A stretch of 37,145 nt of DNA, taken from NCBI GenBank assembly GCA_903864275.1, contig CAIPFE010000027.1, positions 1 through 37,145 of the forward strand, written 5' to 3'. Within the stretch, counting starts at the first letter, position 1. Each line of letters opens with the position of its first letter. Below the pieces are notes generated by a model that saw only the letters and a program-made list of their open reading frames with translations, was not told the DNA's origin and did not search any database. The position numbers and the translations under genes were made by a program. Source of the DNA: an uncultured Mucilaginibacter sp. GTDB taxonomy: Bacteria > Bacteroidota > Bacteroidia > Sphingobacteriales > Sphingobacteriaceae. Of the stretch, positions 26,510 through 33,700 are shown piece by piece.

Positions 26510-26986
26510 ATGACTATCGAAAAAATACTTATTGCCATTGATGACAGCGCTTATGCTGAACATGCTGCCGAATACGGGTTTGATATTGCCCGTAAGTTTA
26601 ATGCATCCGTTGGCGTGGTAAATATTATTGAACCTGCTTTGATGCCGCAAATGACATTGGGTGCCGATCCAATTATGGCTATGCCCCTGCAGGGAACCGG
26701 CATAGAGGAAATGGAATTGCTCGAAATACAAAAAAATCAATCAGAAAATATCGTCGACATTACGATAAAGAAATTTGCCGGGGATATGCCCGTTACGCAT
26801 TTTACTGAATATGGCTCAACTGCCGACGGCATTATAGAATGCAGCCATGAATTTAAAGCCGACCTTATAGTAATAGGTACACATAGCCGCACCGGTTTAA
26901 ACCGCCTGTTGATGGGAAGCGTTGCAGAACATGTGGTTCGCCATTCGGAAGTGCCTGTGCTGGTGGTGCCAATGAAGTCGGAATAG
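26510..26986 (+). CDS. Universal stress protein (UspA family)
   Basis: A single-domain cytoplasmic Usp of 158 residues. It opens with the first strand KILIAIDDSAYAEHAAEYG and ends with SEVPVLVVP, both standard for the fold. The nucleotide-binding signature G-2x-G-9x-G-S/T is present as G123, G136 and S137, but the middle glycine is S126 (GTHSRTGLNRLLMGS), so ATP binding cannot be assumed. TACCTTTA at 26482-26489 matches the -7 consensus in seven of eight positions, 20 bases before the start. The gene converges on the serB-like gene; the gap holds a 24-base inverted repeat. Confidence 0.92.
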   Translation: MTIEKILIAIDDSAYAEHAAEYGFDIARKFNASVGVVNIIEPALMPQMTLGADPIMAMPLQGTGIEEMELLEIQKNQSENIVDITIKKFAGDMPVTHFTEYGSTADGIIECSHEFKADLIVIGTHSRTGLNRLLMGSVAEHVVRHSEVPVLVVPMKSE

Positions 26987-26991
26987 TCTTT

Positions 26992-27076
26992 AGTCCATGG
27001 TCCATAGACCATGGTAGCTGCGGATTTCAAGTTTTATCACGATTCACCATCGACCATGGTCCATGGACTATGGACT
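26992..27076. repeat. ccatgg-type inverted repeat between convergent usp and serB
   Basis: Arms 26992-27015 and 27053-27076 are complementary at 22 of 24 positions, with a 37-base spacer. The sequence is made of the same words (gtccatgg, ccatagacc, accatggt) as the element at 22366-22430. It fills the whole 95-base gap between two genes that end facing each other. Confidence 0.75.
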
Positions 27077-27081
27077 TCTTC

Positions 27082-28374
27082 TCAATACAACAGCCTGAAT
27101 TTTATCGTCTGCTCTATAGCTTTCAATTCATTTAATACAACCGTATCATAGCCGGCATTAACATCGGTAATAACATAACCAATTTGTGCGTTGGTCACCA
27201 GGAACTCACCTACGATGTTGATATTATGACGCGCGAACACATCGTTTATTTGAGCCAGGATGCCCGGTACATTTTTATGGATGTGTATTAAACGGTGCGC
27301 ATTGTTATTGCGTGGTGGCTGCAGATCTGGGAAATTACAGCTGGTGTGCGTTTTCCCTTCGTTCATAAAAGCCATTACCCTTTTTGGTATAAAATCGTCG
27401 TTGCGCGGGTTATTTTTCGGATCGTCAAAAATAATAATGCCATTGTCGCAGGCGGCCTCGCCGAGTTTACGGCTATTGATCCTGCCGAAAATACCTATCA
27501 CTTTTAGACGTCCTGCATTTTGCAGCTGTTCAATGGTCGGCTGAGTTTCTTCATCGCAAAACAGGATACCCGCTTCCTCGAGGTATTTTTCTTCGATACT
27601 TTCCCTTTGACGGATATTATAACCTTCTTTACGCATTTGTGCCAGCGCCTCTTCTTCGACATCCCCAACTACCAAACATTTAATGCGATTTTTAGGATAG
27701 GATATGGCCCTCGGGAACTTATTGATATACAAAAACTCATCGAAGCTGGGTGTGATATGATCTGCTTTTTCAGCCACTGATTTTCGCTCAATATTTTCCG
27801 TAAAAGCATAGAACTTCTTGATCATCCCCGATTCTTTTAACTGGAAATCAGAATAACCATCGCCGATGCCAAATATTTCGCCCTGCAAATTAAGCTCCTT
27901 TAGTAATTTAACCTTGCCGCCCTCCTGCGAGAGGGGGTTACTGCGATCATAGCCTATAATATTGCCATCGGCGTCAAACTCAAAAGTATTGGCGTAAATA
28001 TTTTCCTTTTTTATGTGGTATTCGGTTACTACCGGGATAATGAAATCCTTAAACCCGCCGGATACGATCAATACCTCGTCCTGGTGGTTTTTAAAAAAAA
28101 CGGTATTGCGGGAAAACGATGTGGACACTTTTTTCTTGAGATGGGTAACCAATTGTTTTAAATGCTCCCTGTTGGCCTGCAATAATTTAACCCGGTTTTC
28201 CAGGCTTTCGGTAAACGATAACCTTCCTTCCATCGAGGCATTCGTAAGGTCCTCGATTTGTTTGTAAATCTTTTCCCTGTCGGGATGATTTTTTAAGGAT
28301 ATGCGGGCCAGCTCGTCTAAAGCCTCCACCTGTGTAAATGTGCTGTCGAAATCTATTATAAAATATTGATCCAT
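27082..28374 (-). CDS. serB: Phosphoserine phosphatase fused to a Rossmann-less phosphoglycerate dehydrogenase remnant and an ACT domain
   Basis: A 430-residue fusion. Residues 1-215 are a HAD phosphatase of the SerB type: motif I DFDSTFT (D8 nucleophile, D10), motif II SGG (S105), K154, and motif IV GIGDGYSDF (D172, D176). It should hydrolyse L-phosphoserine to serine. Residues about 228-355 resemble 3-phosphoglycerate dehydrogenase (SerA): IKCLVVGDVEEEALAQMRKE and the segment to GIIIFDDP match its outer N-terminal lobe, and NEGKTHTSCNFPDLQPP matches the linker before its regulatory domain. The NAD-binding Rossmann domain with the catalytic Arg-Glu-His set is absent from between them. Residues about 358-430 are an ACT domain (LIHIHKNVPGILAQIN), which binds serine in SerA. 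The likely sense is a phosphatase with a serine sensor attached (inference). The classical serA and serC are not in the window. Confidence 0.88.
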   Translation of the reverse strand: MDQYFIIDFDSTFTQVEALDELARISLKNHPDREKIYKQIEDLTNASMEGRLSFTESLENRVKLLQANREHLKQLVTHLKKKVSTSFSRNTVFFKNHQDEVLIVSGGFKDFIIPVVTEYHIKKENIYANTFEFDADGNIIGYDRSNPLSQEGGKVKLLKELNLQGEIFGIGDGYSDFQLKESGMIKKFYAFTENIERKSVAEKADHITPSFDEFLYINKFPRAISYPKNRIKCLVVGDVEEEALAQMRKEGYNIRQRESIEEKYLEEAGILFCDEETQPTIEQLQNAGRLKVIGIFGRINSRKLGEAACDNGIIIFDDPKNNPRNDDFIPKRVMAFMNEGKTHTSCNFPDLQPPRNNNAHRLIHIHKNVPGILAQINDVFARHNINIVGEFLVTNAQIGYVITDVNAGYDTVVLNELKAIEQTIKFRLLY

Positions 28375-28611
28375 TTATTTTGATGTGCAATCCCGATAGT
28401 TATCGGGTTGCAGATGTGCAAATGTGCAATTTTTTGAACGAGTGTTTATAAGGAATTTTTTAACACTGGCCAATAAGGTGGACAAGAAGCCAGCAGGTGG
28501 AAGCTTAAAGCAAAAAGCAGATAGTCCAAAGCCTTTTGCTTTCTGCTTTACACTTTCACCTTTCCGCTTTAACCTTTCGCCTTTCACCTCAAACAAAACT
28601 ATCTTTGCCTC
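28375..28611. other. serB-trmD divergent gap: palindrome, short-word repeats and trmD promoter
   Basis: Contents: cccgata-gt-tatcggg (28392-28407), a perfect 7-bp inverted repeat with related words elsewhere in the window (30726-30735). Then tgtgcaaatgtgcaa (about 28414-28428). Then a stretch of near-repeats on the word cttt, such as ctttcacctttccgctttaac (in pieces from 28500 to 28590). Last, the promoter TATCTTTG (28600-28607). No gene is seen. Confidence 0.5.
28600..28607 (+). promoter_or_regulatory. -7 element TATCTTTG abutting the trmD start codon
   Basis: Exact TAnnTTTG, identical to the octamer at 11945, ending four bases before the trmD ATG (28612). It implies a leaderless or nearly leaderless trmD message if it is the real promoter. 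Confidence 0.5.
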
Positions 28612-29286
28612 ATGCGTTTTGATATCGTCACCGTTTTGCCGGCGTTGCTGGAAAGCCCCTTTGCACATTCCATTTTACAGCGCGCACAAAAAAAAGGCAT
28701 AGCAGAAATACATGTGCATAACCTCCGCGATTATTCAACCCAAAAACAAAAAAGTGTGGATGATTACCCCTACGGCGGCGGCAGCGGCATGGTGATGACG
28801 ATAGAGCCTTTTGCAAACTGCATCGAAAAACTTAAATCGGAACGGGAATATGATGAGGTTATTTTCATGTCGCCCGATGGGGTCACGCTAAACCAGCAGA
28901 TAGCCAATCAGCTCTCGACAAAAACAAACATCATCATTTTATGCGGCCACTATAAAGGGATAGACCAGCGCATAAGGGATATTTTCGTAACGCACGAGAT
29001 TTCTATAGGCGATTATGTATTATCCGGTGGCGAATTGCCGGCAGCAGTGCTGGTTGATACAGTGATAAGACTGATCCCCGGGGTATTATCTGACGAAACC
29101 TCCGCCTTATCTGATTCTTTCCAGGACGGCTTGCTCGACGCCCCGGTTTACACCCGTCCGGCAGACTGGAACGGGCATAAGGTTCCTGATATTCTTCTGA
29201 GCGGCAACACCCCGGAAGTTGAAAAATGGCGCTTTGAGCAGGCGGTGGAGCGCACGAAAAAACGCAGGCCTGATTTGTTGGAATAG
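28612..29286 (+). CDS. trmD: tRNA (guanine(37)-N1)-methyltransferase TrmD
   Basis: Essential SPOUT-family enzyme that uses S-adenosylmethionine to methylate N1 of G37, next to the anticodon, preventing +1 frameshifts. The 224-residue protein carries [10 protein letters not shown] (51-60), the trefoil-knot SAM-binding segments [10 protein letters not shown] (111-120) and [13 protein letters not shown] (131-143), the catalytic aspartate region [17 protein letters not shown] (D168), and [14 protein letters not shown] near the end. The N-terminus [10 protein letters not shown] is canonical, which fixes the start. In many bacteria trmD sits in rpsP-rimM-trmD-rplS; here none of those flank it, and it is followed on the same strand by an unrelated TPR gene. 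Confidence 0.97.
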   Translation: MRFDIVTVLPALLESPFAHSILQRAQKKGIAEIHVHNLRDYSTQKQKSVDDYPYGGGSGMVMTIEPFANCIEKLKSEREYDEVIFMSPDGVTLNQQIANQLSTKTNIIILCGHYKGIDQRIRDIFVTHEISIGDYVLSGGELPAAVLVDTVIRLIPGVLSDETSALSDSFQDGLLDAPVYTRPADWNGHKVPDILLSGNTPEVEKWRFEQAVERTKKRRPDLLE

Positions 29287-29364
29287 TTGGTTGATTATTA
29301 ACAAACAAATAAAATTTATCTTTATAAAGACAATAAAGACCGTATTGCCTCCCATTCATAAAAT

Positions 29365-30666
29365 ATGAAAAAGTTGTTATTTAAAATAATATTGTTCTTC
29401 CCAATAATAACCACGACTTATTCATTTGGAAAATATCATAATAATGAAGTATTAAGGTCGGCGTCAACGGATACAATCGTAAAACATTTGCCGTCCTTAG
29501 TCCCTCCTTTGGCTGATTCCATTTTTAAAAGTGCTTTACTAAAAAATAGTCACGGCGATTACAATGGTGCAATTAGCGAGTATACGAAGGCTATCACTGT
29601 ATATCCAAATTACATTGAGGCATATGTTAACAGAGCGTTTTTAAAAGATAGTTTAAAAGATTACGCCAGCGCTATTACCGATTATAACCATGTATTGGCA
29701 TTAAACTCAAAAAAGTTTGAAATTTATACCAACCGGGGCAACAGCAAAAAAAATCTACAGGATTATACTGGCGCTATGGCCGACTATACAACAGCATTAG
29801 AAATAAACCCACAATATTTACAGGCCTATCTTAATAGGGGAGCTTTAAAGGATGATTTGAAAGATTACACCGGCGCTATTGCTGACTATGACAAAGCAAT
29901 AGCCATAAATCCAAAGGTATCGTTAATTTATAACGACAGAGGCAACACCCGGGAACATATGCAAGACTACTTCGGTGCTATTTCGGATTACGATCTTGCA
30001 ATAACACTTAACCCGCAATTTGCGGAAGCTTATTATGGTAAAGGAGTTGCTGACGAGGATTTGAAAGATTATTATGGGGCTATTGCTGATTATACAAAAG
30101 CAATAACAATCAACCCGGTTTACTCAAACGCTTATGTTAACAGGGCTTATGTGAAAGATATTATACACGATGATAACGGCGCAATTGCTGATTGTACAAA
30201 AGCAATAGATTTGGACCCGCAATCCGGGCAAAGTTATTATAACAGGGCAAATGCAAAGTTTGATCTTAATGACCAAAATGGCGCCCTGGCCGATTATAAT
30301 AAAACTATCCAGTTAATGCCTGAAAATGCACATGCTTATTATAACAGAGGGCTAATAAAAGCGTATTCGAATGACACTAATGGGGCCATTGAGGATTGGA
30401 ACAGGGCTATCAACTTATATCCCGATTTTTTTGAGGCATATCAAAACCGCGGGATTGCAAAATTCACCTTGCAAGATTATAAAGGTGCAATAGCCGATTA
30501 CTCTCAAACAATTAAATTAAATCCAAAGGACGAAAAATCCTACTTCAATAGGGGAAATGCAAAATACATGGAAGGAGAAAAAGCAGGCGCTTGTGAAGAT
30601 TGGTCAACAGCTGGCGAATTAGGAAATAAAGACGCTCTTATTAATCTAAAAACGTTTTGCAAATAA
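29365..30666 (+). CDS. Secreted tetratricopeptide-repeat protein, 11 TPRs
   Basis: A 433-residue protein with a hydrophobic signal peptide (about 1-21) and then eleven back-to-back TPR units, ten of them exactly 34 residues, starting near residue 55. The pattern RGxxKxxLxDYxGAIADYxKAIxxNPxxxxAYxN is unusually regular. The last unit (RGNAKYMEGEKAGACEDW) is degenerate and probably caps the solenoid. TPR solenoids bind peptides or proteins; there is no attached catalytic domain. It is probably periplasmic. TATCTTTA (29317-29324) matches the -7 consensus in seven of eight positions, 40 bases before the ATG. Partner unknown. Confidence 0.88.
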   Translation: MKKLLFKIILFFPIITTTYSFGKYHNNEVLRSASTDTIVKHLPSLVPPLADSIFKSALLKNSHGDYNGAISEYTKAITVYPNYIEAYVNRAFLKDSLKDYASAITDYNHVLALNSKKFEIYTNRGNSKKNLQDYTGAMADYTTALEINPQYLQAYLNRGALKDDLKDYTGAIADYDKAIAINPKVSLIYNDRGNTREHMQDYFGAISDYDLAITLNPQFAEAYYGKGVADEDLKDYYGAIADYTKAITINPVYSNAYVNRAYVKDIIHDDNGAIADCTKAIDLDPQSGQSYYNRANAKFDLNDQNGALADYNKTIQLMPENAHAYYNRGLIKAYSNDTNGAIEDWNRAINLYPDFFEAYQNRGIAKFTLQDYKGAIADYSQTIKLNPKDEKSYFNRGNAKYMEGEKAGACEDWSTAGELGNKDALINLKTFCK

Positions 30667-30808
30667 CTGTTTTGTGACAGTAGTAGATAAATGTTCTTAA
30701 GAATATTTTATCGACTTCCTAATAGCTATCGGATTGACTCGATAAATCAACTTAAACCCCTAAATTAGTTTGCAACTAAAATGCCCTAACTGCATTACAA
30801 TTGCAGCA

Positions 30809-31372
30809 ATGAACCCCGAACACGAAGCCCGGCTTATTGAAACTTGCCATAAAGACCCTGCCGCCTTCGGCGAGGTGTTTGACCATTGGTATAAGCCTGT
30901 TTTTGGCTACATTATGCGGCGGACGGCCGACTATGATCTGTCAAAAGACATCGCTGCCGAAACTTTTTTAAAAGCTTTCCTTAAAATCCATAGTTTTCAT
31001 TGGCGGGGCATCAGCCTTTCGGCATGGCTGTATCGCATTGCCACTAACGAGCTTAACCAGTATTACCGCAGCAGTAAATACAAGCCACAATCTTTACAGC
31101 AATTGCTTGAAAATCCACAGATGGAAAAACTGCTGCATGAACAGGCCGGTGACGAACGTGAATTGATGGAAAAAGAATTAAAGGGGCATAATGATTATAA
31201 TTTGATCAGAAAAAATTTGCTGAAACTCGACGTTAAGTACCAGGAAGTAATAGCGCTGCGGTATTTTGAGCAAAAAACAAACAGCGAGATCAGTTTGATA
31301 CTGGATAAAAATGAAGGCACAGTTAAGTCGTTGCTTTCGCGGGGATTAGAAAAGTTAAGAAATATGCTTTAA
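30809..31372 (+). CDS. ECF-type RNA polymerase sigma factor (sigma-70 family)
   Basis: A 187-residue sigma factor with region 2 (about 15-85: DPAAFGEVFDHWYKPVFGY, DIAAETFLKAFLKIHSF, SAWLYRIATNEL) and region 4 (about 133-185: LLKLDVKYQEVIALRYFEQKTNSEIS, then helix GTVKSLLSRGLEKLR), joined by a short linker. Regions 1 and 3 are absent, as in ECF factors. I start at the ATG at 30809; a longer frame from a TTG at 30770 adds residues not seen in the family. Two small membrane-protein genes follow in the same direction after 43 and 4 bases and are probably its regulators or cargo (inference). TTAGTTTG (30765-30772) matches the -7 consensus in seven of eight positions. Confidence 0.92.
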   Translation: MNPEHEARLIETCHKDPAAFGEVFDHWYKPVFGYIMRRTADYDLSKDIAAETFLKAFLKIHSFHWRGISLSAWLYRIATNELNQYYRSSKYKPQSLQQLLENPQMEKLLHEQAGDERELMEKELKGHNDYNLIRKNLLKLDVKYQEVIALRYFEQKTNSEISLILDKNEGTVKSLLSRGLEKLRNML

Positions 31373-31415
31373 CACTGCAACCTCATGCAGCTTTTGCATT
31401 ATAAAGGTAATTAAC

Positions 31416-31907
31416 ATGAAAGAACAAGAAGAGTTTTTAAAAAAAATGGAAAATTTACATGTGCCGGATATTGATCCGAAGGAACATCCTGAAATGGTAA
31501 AAATGGCCATCATGAATGCCGAACGCTCGGCAGCGCTTGGGGTATGGCTGATAGTTGCGCCCTGCTATTTTTTACTCTGCGTATTTATGTACTATTTTTT
31601 TCACATAAACGCAGGATGGTTTGGATCGATGTTTAAACTGATGGAAAGCCTGGAGAAAACACCGTATATTGATTTTTTAGGGCCATTGATATTGGTAGTG
31701 ATGCCGATTGTGTGTATTGTAATTAACGGTCTGGCAATAACCCATGTGAAGGTTCAAAAGCAGGGGCCGCAGCAAAGCAAAGTAAGGGAGCTTAGCATCA
31801 CCATAAAAATAAAAATATGGAACATCCTGCTCATCCTGCTTAGCCTTGCAGTTGTATGCACCTTTATAGCTTATGTTATGACTGAAAATATATCTATTAA
31901 AAATTAA
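31416..31907 (+). CDS. Three-helix membrane protein next to an ECF sigma gene
   Basis: I do not recognise the family. The 163-residue protein has a charged cytoplasmic-looking N-terminus (about 1-38) and three hydrophobic helices (about 40-62, 85-108, 131-152). It lies directly after the ECF sigma gene and 4 bases before another membrane-protein gene, so the three are likely one transcript. The position is that of an anti-sigma factor in many ECF loci, and the N-terminal segment (EFLKKMENLHVPDIDPKEH) could contact a sigma factor, but there is no zinc-binding anti-sigma (ZAS) or FecR motif. The role is inferred only from position. Confidence 0.75.
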   Translation: MKEQEEFLKKMENLHVPDIDPKEHPEMVKMAIMNAERSAALGVWLIVAPCYFLLCVFMYYFFHINAGWFGSMFKLMESLEKTPYIDFLGPLILVVMPIVCIVINGLAITHVKVQKQGPQQSKVRELSITIKIKIWNILLILLSLAVVCTFIAYVMTENISIKN

Positions 31908-31911
31908 TTTT

Positions 31912-32151
31912 ATGAAACTTAACTGGTTTACACGTAAAGGGATATTTTATTTACCCGCGACAATAGCAGGCTGGGTGATATTAGCCATCGCTGCCGGATA
32001 CGCGGTTTATACATTTATTGATATCGACCACCATTCGCATTCAGTAAGCGATACGCTCATCAATTTTGTATTTAACCTGCTGCTGATTGGGTTAATATAT
32101 ACCGTAATAGGATATTTTACAGAAGCGCGGAAAGTTGAGGGGGGCAGTTGA
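31912..32151 (+). CDS. Small two-helix membrane protein in the ECF sigma unit
   Basis: A 79-residue protein with two hydrophobic helices (about 14-36 and 48-68) linked by a His/Asp-rich loop (DIDHHSHSVSD). The family is not recognised. It starts 4 bases after the preceding stop, which implies translational coupling and shared transcription with the sigma factor gene. The histidine cluster could bind a metal, but this is speculative. Confidence 0.7.
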   Translation: MKLNWFTRKGIFYLPATIAGWVILAIAAGYAVYTFIDIDHHSHSVSDTLINFVFNLLLIGLIYTVIGYFTEARKVEGGS

Positions 32152-32302
32152 ACGGGTTGATTAAGTTGATCGAGTTGGATTAAGTTACGCGGGTGTATCA
32201 AAAAATAGCAAACAAACGTAATTATTAGAATACATTTTGTTATATCGGCATCTTTATATGCCATTAATAATTGTATATTTAATATCCAAATATAGACGTT
32301 AG

Positions 32303-33562
32303 TTGACAAGGCTATTTTACAACATCAGGTGGTTTCTTCAAAGGAGCGCTTTGCCACGTGTAACCGCGCTTTTAATTTTTTTATGTTGCTGTAGCTCGTT
32401 TGCCAATGCACAATATTTTGATTTAGAAGGTGGCCGGAAACACGTAACTATCCCATTCCGCATGATCAGGGATATGGTGATCATAAGGTTAAATATAAAC
32501 GGCAGAGGCCCCTTTAATTTTATTTTGGATACCGGCGTTGGCCTTATGCTGGTTACCGATCCTAAATTGGTTGATTCGATCAATTTTTCTAATAAACGTA
32601 CGATAGTAATATCCGGGCTCGGCAAGGGGGAAGCGTACGAGGCTTATGTTACTTCAGCATTAAATATAGATATTCCCGGATTGGTGAGTTACGATGTTGG
32701 CGCCGCGATATTAAAAACCGACCATTTTGGCCTCTCGAATTTTGCTGGTATCCCGATCCACGGCCTGCTGGGTTACGAATTCTTTAGTAACCTGGCTGTC
32801 AAAGTTAATTTTGTCGACAGCACGATTACGGTTTCGAAACCAAAAGACACGCGTCTTTTCAGGAAGGGGAATAAAATATCGATCAGCATTGAGAACAGGA
32901 AACCATATATACAGGCCAAAGTTACGTTTCCGGATGGCACCAAAAGCGATGATAAACTACTGCTTGATCTTGGCGCCGGCCATCCATTGTCTTTGGAAAA
33001 CGTCATACAAAAAAGAGGCCTGCCAAAAAAGTTTATTGCTGCTAACCTTGGGGTTGGTTTAACCGGGCCCGTTGAAGGGTTTATCAGCCGTGTAAGCGAA
33101 CTTGATTTGGGCAGGTTTAAAATAAAAAATGTGCTAACCTCATTTCCTGTTGACGACCATCCCGGCGGGGCAGCGGAGAAGCGCGATGGCAACCTGGGTA
33201 TTGGCATACTCAAAAGGTTTGCTTTAATAATTGATTATCCTGATAGCGCGATCTATTTAAGCCCGGGCCCCGATATGAATGCCCCCTTTGAACATGATAT
33301 GAGCGGCCTGGAGTATTATAGCACTGGCGACAATTATAACCATGTAATTATCAGCAGGGTTGAACCCGGGTCACCTGCCGATGAAGTAGGCCTTGAAAAG
33401 GATGATGAAATAATGTCAATAAACTTTAAACCCACCGCCGACATGACCCTTGAACAAATTGATGGAATATTTAAATCGCAAAACGACCGCAGCTTGCTGC
33501 TTGAAATTTTTCACGACAAAAAATACGATGACGTTATTATTACTTTAAAGCGAAGGATATAA
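32303..33562 (+). CDS. Exported two-lobe retropepsin-like aspartyl protease with C-terminal PDZ domain
   Basis: A 419-residue protein. Signal peptide about 1-37 (cleavage likely after SFANA). Lobe one carries the aspartyl-protease motif ILDTGV with D76, and its second signature GLLGYEFF (154-161). Lobe two has LLDLGAG, where the expected Asp-Thr/Ser-Gly is D222-L-G, and the matching GNLGIGILKRF (297-307). A PDZ domain follows (about 345-415, SRVEPGSPADEVGLEKDDEI). The duplicated layout suggests one chain makes the active dimer, but the Leu at 223 may impair it. The first codon is TTG at 32303, preceded directly by a stop; no in-frame ATG precedes the signal peptide, and a second TTG at 32351 is the alternative. 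It is 151 bases after the ECF unit. Confidence 0.87.
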   Translation: MTRLFYNIRWFLQRSALPRVTALLIFLCCCSSFANAQYFDLEGGRKHVTIPFRMIRDMVIIRLNINGRGPFNFILDTGVGLMLVTDPKLVDSINFSNKRTIVISGLGKGEAYEAYVTSALNIDIPGLVSYDVGAAILKTDHFGLSNFAGIPIHGLLGYEFFSNLAVKVNFVDSTITVSKPKDTRLFRKGNKISISIENRKPYIQAKVTFPDGTKSDDKLLLDLGAGHPLSLENVIQKRGLPKKFIAANLGVGLTGPVEGFISRVSELDLGRFKIKNVLTSFPVDDHPGGAAEKRDGNLGIGILKRFALIIDYPDSAIYLSPGPDMNAPFEHDMSGLEYYSTGDNYNHVIISRVEPGSPADEVGLEKDDEIMSINFKPTADMTLEQIDGIFKSQNDRSLLLEIFHDKKYDDVIITLKRRI

Positions 33563-33639
33563 TAATGGATTGACCTGCAATTGTTACTATACTTCCCTTC
33601 CCGTTTATTTATTTTTTGGTATTGGGAGTTTGATATTAA

Positions 33640-33680
33640 TAAAAAAAAGACTTACGAAGATTGAGAAACTTCGTAAGTCT
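33640..33680 (-). terminator. Rho-independent terminator of the second T9SS surface protein
   Basis: Perfect 12-bp stem (33648-33659 with 33669-33680), 9-base loop, followed on the minus strand by an uninterrupted run of about eight T (33640-33647). It begins 20 bases after the stop of the minus-strand gene. Confidence 0.93.
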
Positions 33681-33700
33681 GATGCGTTATAAAGTTTAGA

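Noticed and set aside
30666..30681. Small hairpin actgt-tttgtg-acagt right after the TPR gene as a terminator
   Set aside because: Five base pairs only and no T-run follows; too weak to support a call.
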